From: Treponema sp. Marseille-Q3903
GTDB lineage: Bacteria; Spirochaetota; Spirochaetia; Treponematales; Treponemataceae
Direction: 5' to 3'
NCBI RefSeq assembly: GCF_014334335.1
Contig: NZ_JACSEU010000001.1
Location: 2,108,001-2,172,000 of the forward strand
Length of the DNA stretch: 64,000 nt
Position 1 is the first letter of the stretch; each line of letters starts with the position of its first letter. The notes under the pieces are model-generated. The model was not told where the DNA came from, did no database searches, and was given only the letters and a program-made list of their open reading frames with translations. The translations under genes were made by a program, and so were the position numbers. Below are positions 44,736 to 54,366 of the stretch, in pieces.

Positions 44736-45479
44736 TTACTTTTCGGGATTCCGTTTTTTGATAATATATTGATTGTAGCCGTTTGCATTTAGTTTTTCTT
44801 CGATTTTAGGAACATCTTCTGCTCGCACGCCTTTTATGACAACACGATATATAGATTTTTTTGTGTTTTTTTGAAATATGATGTTTGAAAATCCTTGTCT
44901 CGCCAATTTTTTTGCAAATTCTACTGCATTTTCACGGGTAGAAAATGATGCTATTTGAAAATCCCAGTAAGTGCCTGCCTCTAGTTTTTCAGATGGAACC
45001 TTTTTCAATGTTTCAAATGTTTCAGCTGATATTTTTGGGACTTTTACTCCAAATCTTTTCTGCATGATTTTATCCGCTTTAGATGCAGTCTGACGGCTGA
45101 GATTTGTATCAGGGCCAAGTTTTACAATCTCTATCTTTACATGAATTGTCCCGGCTTTTATCATATCTAGTTTTTTTGCGGCAGCTAAAGAAAGGTCAAG
45201 TTCGCGGTTTGGGACAAATGGTCCACGGTCATTGACACGAACTTGCACAGATTTTGCGTTTGCAAGATTTGTTACCTTTAAGATTGAATCAAACGGAAAG
45301 TTTTTGCTCGCACAAGTCATGGCATTCATGTCGAAATATTCGCCGTTAGATGTTCTTTTCCCATGAAAATCTCCGGCATAAAAAGAAACAATTGCATCTG
45401 ATTTATAGACTTGTGCCGCGACGTTTGACGAAAATACAATAAAAATAAAGCAAAGAAAAATCTTCAAAAAAAAACGCAT
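44736..45479 (-). CDS. rlpA: RlpA-like lytic transglycosylase with SPOR domain
   Basis: 247 residues: signal peptide (FLKIFLCFIFIVFSSNVAAQ), double-psi barrel (SFYAGDFHGKRTSNGEYFDM, TCASKNFPFDSILKVTN, VRVNDRGPFVPNRELDLS) and a C-terminal SPOR domain (YWDFQIASFSTRENAVEF). Cleaves peptidoglycan strands lacking stem peptides at septa. With the SPOR protein at 28299-29138 this gives the cell at least two septal SPOR proteins. Confidence 0.9.
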   Translation of the reverse strand: MRFFLKIFLCFIFIVFSSNVAAQVYKSDAIVSFYAGDFHGKRTSNGEYFDMNAMTCASKNFPFDSILKVTNLANAKSVQVRVNDRGPFVPNRELDLSLAAAKKLDMIKAGTIHVKIEIVKLGPDTNLSRQTASKADKIMQKRFGVKVPKISAETFETLKKVPSEKLEAGTYWDFQIASFSTRENAVEFAKKLARQGFSNIIFQKNTKKSIYRVVIKGVRAEDVPKIEEKLNANGYNQYIIKKRNPEK

Positions 45480-45538
45480 ATTTTATTATCGGCATGTTGA
45501 TTAAAAACCAAAAAAAATATATATTATGACTAGCTTCT

Positions 45539-45612
45539 GGGGAATTAGCTCAGCTGGCTAGAGCATCGGCTTTGCAAGCCGAGGGTCAAGGGTTCGAATC
45601 CCTTATTCTCCA
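45539..45612 (+). tRNA. tRNA-Ala (anticodon TGC)
   Basis: Cloverleaf: acceptor GGGGAAT with ATTCTCC (one G-T pair), D arm, anticodon stem CGGCT/AGCCG with TGC, and T arm GGTTCGAATCCC. No CCA encoded. The ordinary reader of GCA and related Ala codons. Confidence 0.95.
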
Positions 45613-45617
45613 CTTTT

Positions 45618-45652
45618 AAACTGAAAGACTTTTTGGCTTTCAGTTTTTTTTT
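45618..45652 (+). terminator. Terminator after tRNA-Ala
   Basis: Arms CTGAAAG and CTTTCAG followed by nine T. Confidence 0.85.
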
Positions 45653-45772
45653 ATTTAAAGTTTGCGATAGATTAAAGGCAGATATAGACTTAAACAGACG
45701 AATCTGCTTGTTTAAGCACTAAACGCCTTGCCGAATCGTTTTTGTAATCTTTTGTGCACTGCGGGAATAATC

Positions 45773-46498
45773 TTATTTTCCAATTAAAAATATTGCAGGG
45801 ATTTTAGCAAAGTCGGGGAGTTTTTCCTGTTTCCATTTTGCGATTGTCATTGTTTTTATGTATTCTTGCGGGCAGGTGATGCCGGCAGCGACGCATAACT
45901 TTGTCTGCGGTCTCAACGCACTTACAATCGTCTCAAACATTTTTGCATTTCTATATGGCGTTTCAATAAAAAGCTGCGTTTGGTCTTCATTCCAAACTTT
46001 GTTTTCAAGTTTTTTAAGAGTTTTGATTTTCTGCCCGTCTTCGACAGGAAGATATCCGTTGAAAGCAAAACTTTGCCCGTTTAATCCGCTTCCCATCACA
46101 GACATGATTATCGAAGAAGGACCAACAAGAGGAACTACTTTATAACCTCTGCTCTGAGCAATCGCAACTACATCTGCACCCGGGTCAGCGATTGCAGGGC
46201 ACCCTGCCTCCGATATTATTCCGACAGGTTTGTTATTTTTTAACGGTTCAAGGTATTCTGCAATGAATTTTCGGTCTGTGTGACGGTTTAATTCGTAAAA
46301 CGTCAGCTCATCGATGTCTATCGATTTTTCAACTTTTTTTAAAAAGCGGCGTGCAGAACGTATATTTTCAACTATAAAGTGTTTTACGTTGACTATGACG
46401 TCTCTATTGTATGACGGCAAAACTCTAGTGATTTCAGTTTCTCCCAACGTGACAGGGATGAGATACAGTGCAGTTTCTATTTTTGATTCCGTCTCCAT
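45773..46498 (-). CDS. rsmI: 16S rRNA 2'-O-methyltransferase RsmI-like
   Basis: About 241 residues from the ATG at 46498 (GGAG five bases before it). The start begins METESK then LYLIPVTLGET, and VGIISEAGCPAIADPGADVV and PLVGPSSIIMSVMGSGLNGQ are the tetrapyrrole-methylase-fold SAM site of RsmI, which modifies C1402 of 16S rRNA. It is at the shorter, divergent end of the family. It overlaps the end of the ABC-F gene by a few bases, so the two are coupled. Confidence 0.85.
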   Translation of the reverse strand: METESKIETALYLIPVTLGETEITRVLPSYNRDVIVNVKHFIVENIRSARRFLKKVEKSIDIDELTFYELNRHTDRKFIAEYLEPLKNNKPVGIISEAGCPAIADPGADVVAIAQSRGYKVVPLVGPSSIIMSVMGSGLNGQSFAFNGYLPVEDGQKIKTLKKLENKVWNEDQTQLFIETPYRNAKMFETIVSALRPQTKLCVAAGITCPQEYIKTMTIAKWKQEKLPDFAKIPAIFLIGK

Positions 46499-46500
46499 TT

Positions 46501-48435
46501 CTACTCCAGTTTCTCTGAGGCTTCTTCCCAAACTGCTGTCAATTCTTCTATTTTTGAGGACAGCTCCGATATTTTATGCTGAACAGCTTTTGCCTTTTCG
46601 TTGTTGCTGTAGACTTCCGGTTCAGCCAATTTTGCTTCAAGTTCCGCTCTTTGCTCTTCTAAGCTATCTATTTCTTTTTCAAGTTTTTCAATTTCACGTT
46701 CGATTTTACGTCTTTCCGAATCCCGTTTTTTCTGTTCTTCCCATGAAAGCTTTGTGTGCGATTTTGGAGAGTCTGTCGCTATTGTGGACTTTTTTGCGGC
46801 TGATACTGAATCATTTTGCCCTGAACATTCTTGTTTTGCAATCTGTTCCTGATAAAATTCATAATTGCCCGGAAATGTTTTAAACTCGCCCGGCTTTAAT
46901 TCAAGAACATGCGTAGCAAGCTGCTCGATAAAACCTCTATCATGGCTGACAAAAACAACTGTGCCACCAAAATCACGAAGGGCATTTAAAAGGACATCTT
47001 TTGAATGAATATCGAGGTGGTTTGTCGGCTCATCTAAAACAAGAAGGTTCACAGGGCTCAAAAGAAGCTGGAGAAGTGCGATTCTCGATTTTTCGCCTCC
47101 GCTCAACATGTCGAGCGACTTGTAGACATCATCGCCTCGGAACAAAAAAGCACCGAGCATATCGCGGATTTTTGGAATCAAGTCTAAAGGAGCGCGAGAT
47201 TCAATATATTGGAGTATATTTTCATTGCCTCGAATTGTCTCTGCACTATCTTGACTAAAATAACCAATCTGAACACCGGCGCCCGGAATAATTTCACCGG
47301 AAAAGTTTTTGTCTTCGCCGGCAATTATCCTGAGCAATGTCGATTTTCCAACTCCGTTTCTTCCGACAACAACAAGACGCTGCCCATTTTCCAATGTCAG
47401 TTCAAGATTATCTATGACATTTTTATTTCCATCGTATGATTTACAAATATCTTTCATGCGCAGAACAAGGCGCCCGCTGTGAGGAGCCGGTGGAAAATTG
47501 AAATGGATTTTTTTTAGCGATTCTGGGATTTCAATCCTCACCATTTTATCAAGTCGTTTTTGATATTCCTGAGCTTGAGCTGCCTTTGTCGCTTTATATC
47601 CAAAGCGAGTGATAAAATCTTCGAGTTTGCTGATTTCTTGCTGTTGCTGTTCGTATTCTGCGATCAAAGTTTTTAGTTCAACTTCACGGACTTTTTCATA
47701 ATGTGAAAAATTACCAGGATAACGTTTTAACTCGCCGTTGAACAATTCGTAAACTTCGTTGATTGTCACATCGAGAAAATATCTGTCGTGGCTGACAAGC
47801 AAAAATCCGCCTTTGTAATTTTGAAGAAATTGTTCAAGCCAACTGCGCGCTTCAATATCAAGATAGTTTGTCGGTTCATCAAGAAGGAGAATATCGGGAT
47901 TCTGCATAAGAACTTTTGCAAGGGCGATGCGCATCTGCCATCCGCCGGAAAACTCTTCTGTTTTGCGATTAAAATCTGAGCGAGAAAACCCAAGCCCTAA
48001 CAGAACAGACTCAGCTGCCGCCTCACGACGATACCATCCGCTGTCTTCGAGAGCTTGAATCAACTCAGACTGCTGAAAGACAAGCGCATCAGTATTGCCA
48101 TTTCCTTTTGCAAGTTCTTCACCTATTTTATCAATCCGATGTTGCATTTCATAACCGAATACAAATGCTTTATCAGCTTCTTCTTTAAGGGTACATCCGG
48201 TATGCATAAGACCGTTTTGAGGCAGATAAGCGATTCTCGAATCTTTTTGAACGGCACGATTACCGCTGTCGGGTTTAATCAATCCCGCAAGAATTTTAAT
48301 AAAAGTAGACTTTCCGGCTCCATTTGCACCAGTAAGGGCGGCCTTTGAACCGGATTGAAGATTGATAGTAACGTTTTTTAGGATGTCTCTATCACCGAAT
48401 GCGAAAGAAAGTTGCGAAAACTGAACAAATGCCAT
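46501..48435 (-). CDS. ABC-F family ATPase (Uup/YheS-like)
   Basis: 644 residues, two ABC domains and no membrane part. Domain 1: GANGAGKST, LSGGEKSR-type in domain 2, and domain 1 EFSGGWQMRIALAK with LLLDEPTNYLD; domain 2: GRNGVGKST, LSGGEKSRIALLQ and VLDEPTNHLD. A 70-residue linker with the arm lies between them, and the last 100 residues form a coiled coil (KIEREIEKLEKEIDSLEEQR) as in Uup. ABC-F proteins act on the ribosome, in factor or rescue roles. Confidence 0.92.
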   Translation of the reverse strand: MAFVQFSQLSFAFGDRDILKNVTINLQSGSKAALTGANGAGKSTFIKILAGLIKPDSGNRAVQKDSRIAYLPQNGLMHTGCTLKEEADKAFVFGYEMQHRIDKIGEELAKGNGNTDALVFQQSELIQALEDSGWYRREAAAESVLLGLGFSRSDFNRKTEEFSGGWQMRIALAKVLMQNPDILLLDEPTNYLDIEARSWLEQFLQNYKGGFLLVSHDRYFLDVTINEVYELFNGELKRYPGNFSHYEKVREVELKTLIAEYEQQQQEISKLEDFITRFGYKATKAAQAQEYQKRLDKMVRIEIPESLKKIHFNFPPAPHSGRLVLRMKDICKSYDGNKNVIDNLELTLENGQRLVVVGRNGVGKSTLLRIIAGEDKNFSGEIIPGAGVQIGYFSQDSAETIRGNENILQYIESRAPLDLIPKIRDMLGAFLFRGDDVYKSLDMLSGGEKSRIALLQLLLSPVNLLVLDEPTNHLDIHSKDVLLNALRDFGGTVVFVSHDRGFIEQLATHVLELKPGEFKTFPGNYEFYQEQIAKQECSGQNDSVSAAKKSTIATDSPKSHTKLSWEEQKKRDSERRKIEREIEKLEKEIDSLEEQRAELEAKLAEPEVYSNNEKAKAVQHKISELSSKIEELTAVWEEASEKLE

Positions 48436-48465
48436 AAAAACCCTGTAAAATGTAAATTCTGATGC

Positions 48466-49779
48466 TTAATTTTTCTTAAAATAGATGACAATAGGACTCG
48501 AGCCGCGCTCTTTCACCTGATTTCCTTTGAATACGGCTGATGATGTATCTTCAAGCCTGAGAGCTCCGTCTTCAATTTTATACAAAAAGTTTACTTCTTT
48601 TTGCATTCCGTCAAATTTAAGAGTGAGGACGCCGTCAAAAGAAGATGAAAGGCTCTTTGAAAGAGAATATTTTACACTTGCAGAGCCGCTGTTTTTTGTG
48701 CCACCCGCAATGATAAAAGGAACGAGAAGTTTAAATCCTGTCCATTTGAATGAACCATCATCATTGAACGTAAGTTTACCGTAACTTGAACTTACAAACT
48801 CAGGACCGTGCATAAAAATCTTGTGATAAGATTGTGAGCGACGTTCTTTCTCCTCAGCTATAATATCGTTGATATTTTCACCGATTGGGACGAAGTTCAA
48901 ATCCTGAGGTTTTCCGCTATCATCTGTATAACGTATAATTATAAAATTTTGATTTTTGTAAATGATTTTTACAGGAACATCGTTAAGAGAATATTCATTT
49001 TCTCCTGTTTTTAAATAACCGTTGAAGTCCCAAACTTGATGAACTTTGCTCGTGTTGAGATTTATTTTTTTGTTAATGACATCAATCTGAAATTTGTAAG
49101 AAAGATGGAACAATGAAAGATCTATTATTTTAGTATCTATCATGCTCCTAAAATAATCAGGATACCATATCTGACTACAGATTACGTCCCAGCTATCATC
49201 TACGCTTTCTTCCTCTGTAATCTGATTGCTGCCGATTCGCTCGCCTTTTTCATCAGTTTCATATAGATTTAGGTTATATGAAAAACACCAGCCTGAAGTC
49301 CCGTCATCTGTAAGAATTTTGTACCAGTCGCCTTTAAGAGCCTCATTTCCAACCATAGGAGCTTGCCCTTTGCCTTTGTACAAAATTTTTATTATTTCAC
49401 CTTTGCGAAGACGGTAAACTTGTTTTGCAGTATTTACAGCTTCTGCACGGCAAGGAAGACCGTCGAGTTTGACAGACGCATAAGTGTGCGCATTCTCCGA
49501 ATATTTATTTAAGACAGCTTTGACCTTTCTTTTTTTTACAGGTTCAGTTAGCCGCCACAAAGGGACTTCAACTTTTTCTCCGTCATGATTTCCGATAACA
49601 TAAACATGGGAAATATTCGATTTGATGTAAACAGGGACAATGTCTCCGCTCTGAATATTTTGTTCAGGAATATTCCATAAAACAACAGAATATCCCATCA
49701 CTCTTTCAGAACAGCTTGTAATAAAAAATACAGTAATTAAAGAAAATAAAAGCGATAAAAATTTTAGATTTCGTTTCAT
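48466..49779 (-). CDS. Lipoprotein with SH3-like domain
   Basis: 437 residues. N-terminal lipobox FFITSC after a basic-hydrophobic signal, so probably anchored to a membrane. Residues about 110-190 (VYRLRKGEIIKILYKG, GDWYKILTDDGTSGWCFSYN) form a bacterial SH3-type domain. The rest is unknown and resembles WD/beta-rich lipoproteins of treponemes. Confidence 0.75.
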   Translation of the reverse strand: MKRNLKFLSLLFSLITVFFITSCSERVMGYSVVLWNIPEQNIQSGDIVPVYIKSNISHVYVIGNHDGEKVEVPLWRLTEPVKKRKVKAVLNKYSENAHTYASVKLDGLPCRAEAVNTAKQVYRLRKGEIIKILYKGKGQAPMVGNEALKGDWYKILTDDGTSGWCFSYNLNLYETDEKGERIGSNQITEEESVDDSWDVICSQIWYPDYFRSMIDTKIIDLSLFHLSYKFQIDVINKKINLNTSKVHQVWDFNGYLKTGENEYSLNDVPVKIIYKNQNFIIIRYTDDSGKPQDLNFVPIGENINDIIAEEKERRSQSYHKIFMHGPEFVSSSYGKLTFNDDGSFKWTGFKLLVPFIIAGGTKNSGSASVKYSLSKSLSSSFDGVLTLKFDGMQKEVNFLYKIEDGALRLEDTSSAVFKGNQVKERGSSPIVIYFKKN

Positions 49780-49787
49780 AACAGTAA

Positions 49788-49855
49788 AAAATCAGTCAAT
49801 AAGTTACTGGCAGTATTTGGAACCGATCCTTTTTGACTTACTGACTGATTTTACC
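49788..49855. terminator. Long imperfect hairpin between converging transcripts of one strand
   Basis: Arms AAAATCAGTCA and TGACTGATTTT with additional TAAGT/ACTTA pairs inside. It lies between the DUF308 gene and the lipoprotein gene, both on the - strand, and probably terminates the former. Confidence 0.6.
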
Positions 49856-49872
49856 TGAAAACAACTTATCTT

Positions 49873-50469
49873 TCAATCAGTCGGATTCAAATCGCTTTTT
49901 TCACCTTTTGACACTTTTTCAACATCGTTGCTTTTGAAAGAAAAGATGTCGTACAAAGCAAGAGCAATTCCCGCAATAATATTAATAATTCCTATAATCC
50001 TTATAATCGCCTGACCTAGAGTTTTTGGAGAGAGGATGATGAGAATTACGGCAGAACCAATAAGGGCAAGGTTTTCGAGATAATATTTTTTACGGTCGAT
50101 TCCTGAATCTTTAAGAAGAGAAGCGGCGTAAAAACCTGCAATTGCAGCGAGAAAAAGATAAATGATAAGAAGCCAGAAAACCGCCGTCCATGCTGAAAAT
50201 CCAAATGCAAGTGGAAAAATCACTGCCATCAACCCGACAATGATACTGACAATGCTCTTTACGAGGATTATAGTTTTATAAAAACTTGAACCGTCAAAAT
50301 CGCTTCCATCGAGGATATTTCTTGTAAAGCGAATCATGTATACGCCATACGCACATGAAGCAAGCCCGAACATCCATACGACAAGCCTAACCCAAAATAC
50401 AGGAAAAACTACAATAAGAATACCAATAACAGCAAGAAAAATTCCTGCATACAAATACCATCGTTTCAT
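49873..50469 (-). CDS. DUF308/HdeD-like membrane protein
   Basis: About 198 residues from the ATG at 50469 (GGAGA 6 bases upstream; an earlier ATG in frame lacks a site). Paired membrane helices with MKRWYLYAGIFLAVIGILIV, GLASCAYGVYMI, and a repeat of the same in the second half fit DUF308 (HdeD-like). Acid-stress HdeD is the known relative; the role here is unknown. Confidence 0.75.
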   Translation of the reverse strand: MKRWYLYAGIFLAVIGILIVVFPVFWVRLVVWMFGLASCAYGVYMIRFTRNILDGSDFDGSSFYKTIILVKSIVSIIVGLMAVIFPLAFGFSAWTAVFWLLIIYLFLAAIAGFYAASLLKDSGIDRKKYYLENLALIGSAVILIILSPKTLGQAIIRIIGIINIIAGIALALYDIFSFKSNDVEKVSKGEKSDLNPTD

Positions 50470-50602
50470 TATCTTCTCCCATAACTTTAAAGTATATGAT
50501 ATATATAATATAACTGTCCCCATACATAAATTCAAGTTTTTAAAATATTTTTCTTTTTATATTGACACAAACAGTTAAAGAATATATTCTAGTATTCACT
50601 AT

Positions 50603-50688
50603 GGAGCGATACCAAAGCGGTCGTACTGGGGCGGTCTTGAAAACCGTTGATCTTCACGGGTCCGGGGGTTCGAATCCCTCTCGCTCCG
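50603..50688 (+). tRNA. tRNA-Ser (anticodon TGA)
   Basis: Class II tRNA with a long variable arm (TTGATCTTCACGGGTC); acceptor GGAGCGA with TCGCTCC; anticodon loop CTTGAAA gives TGA. First of a row of three tRNA genes. Confidence 0.93.
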
Positions 50689-50696
50689 TTTCTGCT

Positions 50697-50782
50697 GGAG
50701 GTGTGGTAGAGCGGTAATACAACGGATTGCTAATCCGTCGGTTCCCCAAAGGGCCGGGCAGGTTCAACTCCTGTCGCCTCCG
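50697..50782 (+). tRNA. tRNA-Ser (anticodon GCT)
   Basis: Class II, acceptor GGAGGTG with CGCCTCC, anticodon loop TTGCTAA gives GCT, long variable arm. Eight bases after the previous tRNA. Confidence 0.93.
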
Positions 50783-50830
50783 AGAACTTCTGCCACGCTA
50801 CACATCAATAGTTGAAGTTTAGTTTAATAA

Positions 50831-50905
50831 GAGATTGTAGCTCAGTTGGATTAGAGCACCACCCTGCGGAGGTGGGGGTCGCACGTTCGAATCGTGTCAG
50901 TCTCA
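50831..50905 (+). tRNA. tRNA-Arg (anticodon GCG)
   Basis: Acceptor GAGATTG with CAGTCTC, stem CCACC/GGTGG, loop CTGCGGA gives GCG, so it reads CGC. Most bacteria have ACG (inosine) for the CGN box; a GCG arginine tRNA is uncommon. Only 75 nt. Confidence 0.88.
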
Positions 50906-50910
50906 AAGAG

Positions 50911-50940
50911 AAAGCTCGTCTGTGGATGAGCTTTTTTTTA
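50911..50940 (+). terminator. Terminator after the tRNA cluster
   Basis: Arms AAAGCTC and GAGCTTT followed by a T run. Confidence 0.8.
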
Positions 50941-50943
50941 TGT

Positions 50944-51219
50944 CTAAATCATTGGGTTATTAGGATTTAAGGCATTTGGTACATAGATTTCAGTGCTCCC
51001 TACCATTTTGGAACGGGCACTAAAAACCACATAAAAGACGATTTCAGTAAAAACTTCAGAAATCAGTTCAGAAAGGTCAGCCTTTTGTGGTTCTACATAA
51101 TTACGATGCAGGAGTTTTTTATTTGCCCTTTTTATCTCTACTAGAATAGTTCCGGTTATTACAATGCGGTTTTCGTTGACCCAATCAGCGGAAAGAAAGG
51201 CACAGACAAAAGCACCCAC
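50944..51219 (-). CDS. Doubtful small open frame
   Basis: 91 residues from an ATG without a clear ribosome site. It contains a plausible beta-strand-rich part but no motif. It lies between the tRNA genes and the broken recombinase and may be part of the integrated element or no gene. Low support. Confidence 0.25.
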   Translation of the reverse strand: MGAFVCAFLSADWVNENRIVITGTILVEIKRANKKLLHRNYVEPQKADLSELISEVFTEIVFYVVFSARSKMVGSTEIYVPNALNPNNPMI

Positions 51220-51272
51220 ACAAAAGACAAAATTTAGGCAACAGTCATTGCAACTGTCTTTGTTGAACGTGG

Positions 51273-52465
51273 ATGCCCAGAGCTAGAGGAAACTCCAGAG
51301 ATTTTACACAAGACGTATCTTCAACAAGATTAAACCTTAAAGACATTTGCGAACGCGTGAATCAGACAGAAGCTCTGGAACTCATTAACATGCTTACTGC
51401 AAAATACAACCTTCTAATTCCATCTGCAGCAAATCCAGAAATTAAATCGCAAATCACCACTCCCACAAAAGCAGAAGAACCGGCACAAAAGAAGCGTATT
51501 GTTGTTGTTAGGAAAAAGCCTGCTGAAATTACAGAACCTGTTCTTTCCCCAGCTCCTGTTTCAAAAACAAAAACAGAGGGCATCCCGCTTTCAGACTTCC
51601 TGCTCAACTTCTGGGATTTTGAAAAATCAGAATTTATCAAACGCTATATAGCACACGGCCATAACATGACAAAACGCCATACAGACAATATGCTCAGCCT
51701 TGTTAGAAATTACTGGCAGGCATATTTTGGTGATGAAATAACAGTACAGGAACTGGACCGCGCAACCTTGGACGATTTTTTTTACCTGAACACATAAAAG
51801 GGGCTGAAAGGCGGCACTGTAAACAAAGCTATAAACTGCGAAAGCCGTGCTTTAAGATACCTCTTTGAAAACAAAAAGATTGACTCAAATCCAATGGCTG
51901 GAATCGAGCGCTTTAATCCAGAAGAAGCAGAACGCGGTATTCCAACAGAATCTGAAGTACGACAACTTCTTAATGCAGACTGGTCAAACGAAGCATACTT
52001 CCTTGCGTTTAAGCTTGGTGCATTCTGCGGTTTACGTGCCGGAGAAATCAGCGGACTTCGTGTCTGTGACCTGGATCTGGATGCAGACCTCATACATGTA
52101 CGCCATAGTTGGAATGATACAGACGGTTTGAAATGCCCTAAAAATTCGGATGTTCGAGACTTGCCAATCGACCATCGAACATTAATGCAGCTTACAAGCC
52201 TTGCAAAAGAAAATCCAAATTATAGCGATTTAAGCTATGTATTCTTCTCACCTGTAAAACCCGAACAGCCATACTGGCCGTCATATTACGTTGACGGACT
52301 TTACGAAGCCCTTGAAAAAATCGGCATAAGTGAAGAACAGCGCAAAGAAAGAAAAATCGTATTTCACAGTTTACGACATTTCTGTGCAACAGTTCTCAGC
52401 CAGAAAACAGACTTAAAAACCGTACAGGCAGTAATGGGACACAGAACCGAATCCACAAAAGTTCC
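51273..52465 (+). pseudogene. Tyrosine recombinase (phage-integrase family), broken
   Basis: One continuous frame interrupted by a TAA at 51795-51797 (FYLNT then KGLKGGTVNK continues in frame) and truncated at the 3' end. N-terminal SAM-like/core-binding part (FLLNFWDFEKSEFIKRYIAH, LDRATLDDFF), then catalytic Arg in CGLRAGEISGL, HSLRH with the second Arg, and VMGHR. The nucleophile Tyr is absent because after TESTK (near 52463) the sequence becomes the reverse strand of a primase gene. It lies 370 bp after tRNA-Arg, a common integration site. Confidence 0.85.
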
Positions 52466-53059
52466 AACCACATCCATATCCATACGGTATTCATTATTAG
52501 CCTCGCGAACAGCTTTAGGCTCCTCTCCAAGACCTTCCTTTCTCCACATCGCATAGCCCTGAATCAGCCAGTTCAAAATTCCTGAGTTTTCAGCAATTAG
52601 TTTTTCAGTAAGCTTTTTATCTCTTTGTTCCGGCGGAATAGTCACAGTAAATGGAATCATTTTGATACGCCGCCAGATACCGTTATCAGCACCACGGATT
52701 TTCGGCTTATGGTTAGTCGCCATAAAAATCTTGAACGTCGGCTTAAAGCTGAAATACTCACCATAAAGAAATCTTGCCGTCAAATCATCTTCACCGGTAA
52801 CTGTCTTTATCAGACTTTCGCTCATCTGCTTTCCCAGTTCAATCTCGCTGGTAGTAACAAGCCGAGCACCTTTTAATCGTGCAAGGTCATTGCTCTGTTC
52901 AGAGTTCTTTTTCATAAATGTCTCAATCATTGTGCTGCAGGCGTAGTCACCAAATAGATATTGAAGCACATTCAGGAATGTAGATTTACCATTTGCACCA
53001 GTTCCCCACAGAATAAAAAGACACTGCTCACTAACATCACCGCTAAGAGCATAGCCCAT
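52466..53059 (-). pseudogene. Phage/plasmid primase-helicase C-terminal fragment
   Basis: Walker A LWGTGANGKSTFLNVL, TCSEIELGKQMSESLIKTV-type segment (TTSEIELGKQ), ATNHKPKIRGADNGIWRR and FTVTIPPEQRDKKL are the P4/D5-type (DUF5906) primase C-terminal ATPase. The 5' end is replaced by the IS3 sequence at 53060-53067 and the 3' end merges into the recombinase at about 52465, so this is a relic. Confidence 0.85.
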
Positions 53060-53066
53060 AGCTTTT

Positions 53067-53321
53067 TGAAAAAGTCAATTTTCGTATAGTTTAAAAACAC
53101 CCTGAATTTAAGCAGCTGTACAAGCAACTGCTGATTTTTCCCTGTAAACTGTTGGTGGTCAGCCGCCTGGATTTACAGTTAAAATTCTTTTTCTGTTGCA
53201 ATATGTCATCACGTATCTGAAGATGATTTTCTTTACCTGTTCCAGCGTCAGTTTTGCTGTATTGATTCTGTACAGCTTTTCTTTTTTCAGCGTCGCAAAG
53301 AACGATTCCATTCGTGCGTTG
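53067..53321 (-). mobile_element. Fragment of an IS3-family element
   Basis: About 255 bp matching 63132-63386, roughly 93-95% by eye, from the element's terminal TGAAAAAGTCAATTTTCG to the codons for the last part of the transposase (IFRYVM region). The upstream part of the transposase is missing; homology stops after GTTG at 53321. Same orientation as the copy at the window's right end. Confidence 0.85.
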
Positions 53322-53417
53322 CCAGGAAGCTCACCCCTGATTTGCAGCTTTCGGGCAAAGGATGCTAGAAGAGCTGTATTCAGAATTACAACTTAAATAA
53401 TTCAAAATTTGAACAAC

Positions 53418-53446
53418 TTGTACGTTTCCATTTTATGCTATATAAT
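53418..53446 (+). promoter_or_regulatory. Promoter of the polysaccharide cluster
   Basis: TTGTAC at 53418-53423, 17 bp, TATAAT at 53441-53446. Initiation near 53453 gives a 25-nt leader to the epimerase gene. Confidence 0.7.
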
Positions 53447-53472
53447 AGAAATACTATATAAAATTAGGAAGA

Positions 53473-54366
53473 ATGTGTGTGAAAAAGGTTCTTATTACTG
53501 GTGCTAATTCTTATATCGGAACAAGTTTTGAAAAATATGCATCCGAAAAATATAAAGATGAACTCGCTGTTGAAACCATAGATATGATTGATGGCAGCTG
53601 GAGACAGAAGTTTTTTTCTGCTTATGATGTTGTTTTTCATGTAGCCGGACTTGCTCATGCGGATGTTGGAAATGTTTCTGAAGAAGTAAAAGCAAAATAC
53701 TATAAAATAAATACAGACCTTGCTATTGAAACATGTAAAAAAGCAAAAAAGGATGGTGTTAAGCAGTTTGTTTTTATGTCTTCAGCAATTATCTATGGTG
53801 AATCTGCACCTTACGGAAAAACAAAACTCATAACAAAAGATACAGAACCTGCTCCTGCAAATTTTTATGGTGATAGTAAGTGGCAGGCAGATAAGGGAGT
53901 TCGAGAACTCGCATCTGATAGATTTGCTGTAACAGTTTTACGTCCACCAATGATTTATGGAAAAGAAAGTAAAGGAAATTACCCTGTTCTTTCTAAAATG
54001 GCAAAAAAACTGCCGATATTCCCAAACGTACATAATGAGCGTTCTATGTTATACATAGAAAATCTTTGTGAATTTCTATGTCAGGTTATGATTTTGGGAA
54101 AAGATGGTGTTTTTTTGCCACAGAATGCAGAGTACAGTAGCACCAGTGAAATTGTAAAAATAATAGCTAATGTACGAGGACATAAAATTATTGTAAGTAG
54201 AGCCTTTAGCTGGATTATTTCAATTACTTCACATATTCCTGGAAAAATAAGAAACCTTACAAATAAAGCATTTGGAAATTTGTCCTATGATTTAGAAATG
54301 AGTAAATATGACTTTAATTACCAACTTGTAAGCATTGAAGAATCCATAAAAAGGACGGAATCATAA
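53473..54366 (+). CDS. NAD-dependent sugar epimerase/dehydratase
   Basis: About 297 residues. Likely start GTG at 53479 (AGGAAG 7 bases upstream) rather than the ATG at 53473. VLITGANSYIGTSF is the NAD site, FMSSAIIYGE and the YGDSK catalytic Tyr-Lys follow. Extended SDR fold of GalE type acting on nucleotide sugars. First gene of the polysaccharide cluster; the next gene overlaps by its stop (TAATG). Confidence 0.88.
   Translation: MCVKKVLITGANSYIGTSFEKYASEKYKDELAVETIDMIDGSWRQKFFSAYDVVFHVAGLAHADVGNVSEEVKAKYYKINTDLAIETCKKAKKDGVKQFVFMSSAIIYGESAPYGKTKLITKDTEPAPANFYGDSKWQADKGVRELASDRFAVTVLRPPMIYGKESKGNYPVLSKMAKKLPIFPNVHNERSMLYIENLCEFLCQVMILGKDGVFLPQNAEYSSTSEIVKIIANVRGHKIIVSRAFSWIISITSHIPGKIRNLTNKAFGNLSYDLEMSKYDFNYQLVSIEESIKRTES

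Noticed and set aside
46314-46883. Long open frames on the + strand over rsmI and the ABC-F gene
   Set aside because: They are complements of strong genes with intact motifs; none has its own ribosome site.
51273-52556. Tyrosine recombinase as the integron integrase
   Set aside because: It lacks any visible IntI-specific insert, lies 27 kb from the array next to a tRNA, and is fused to phage primase, so it belongs to a separate element.
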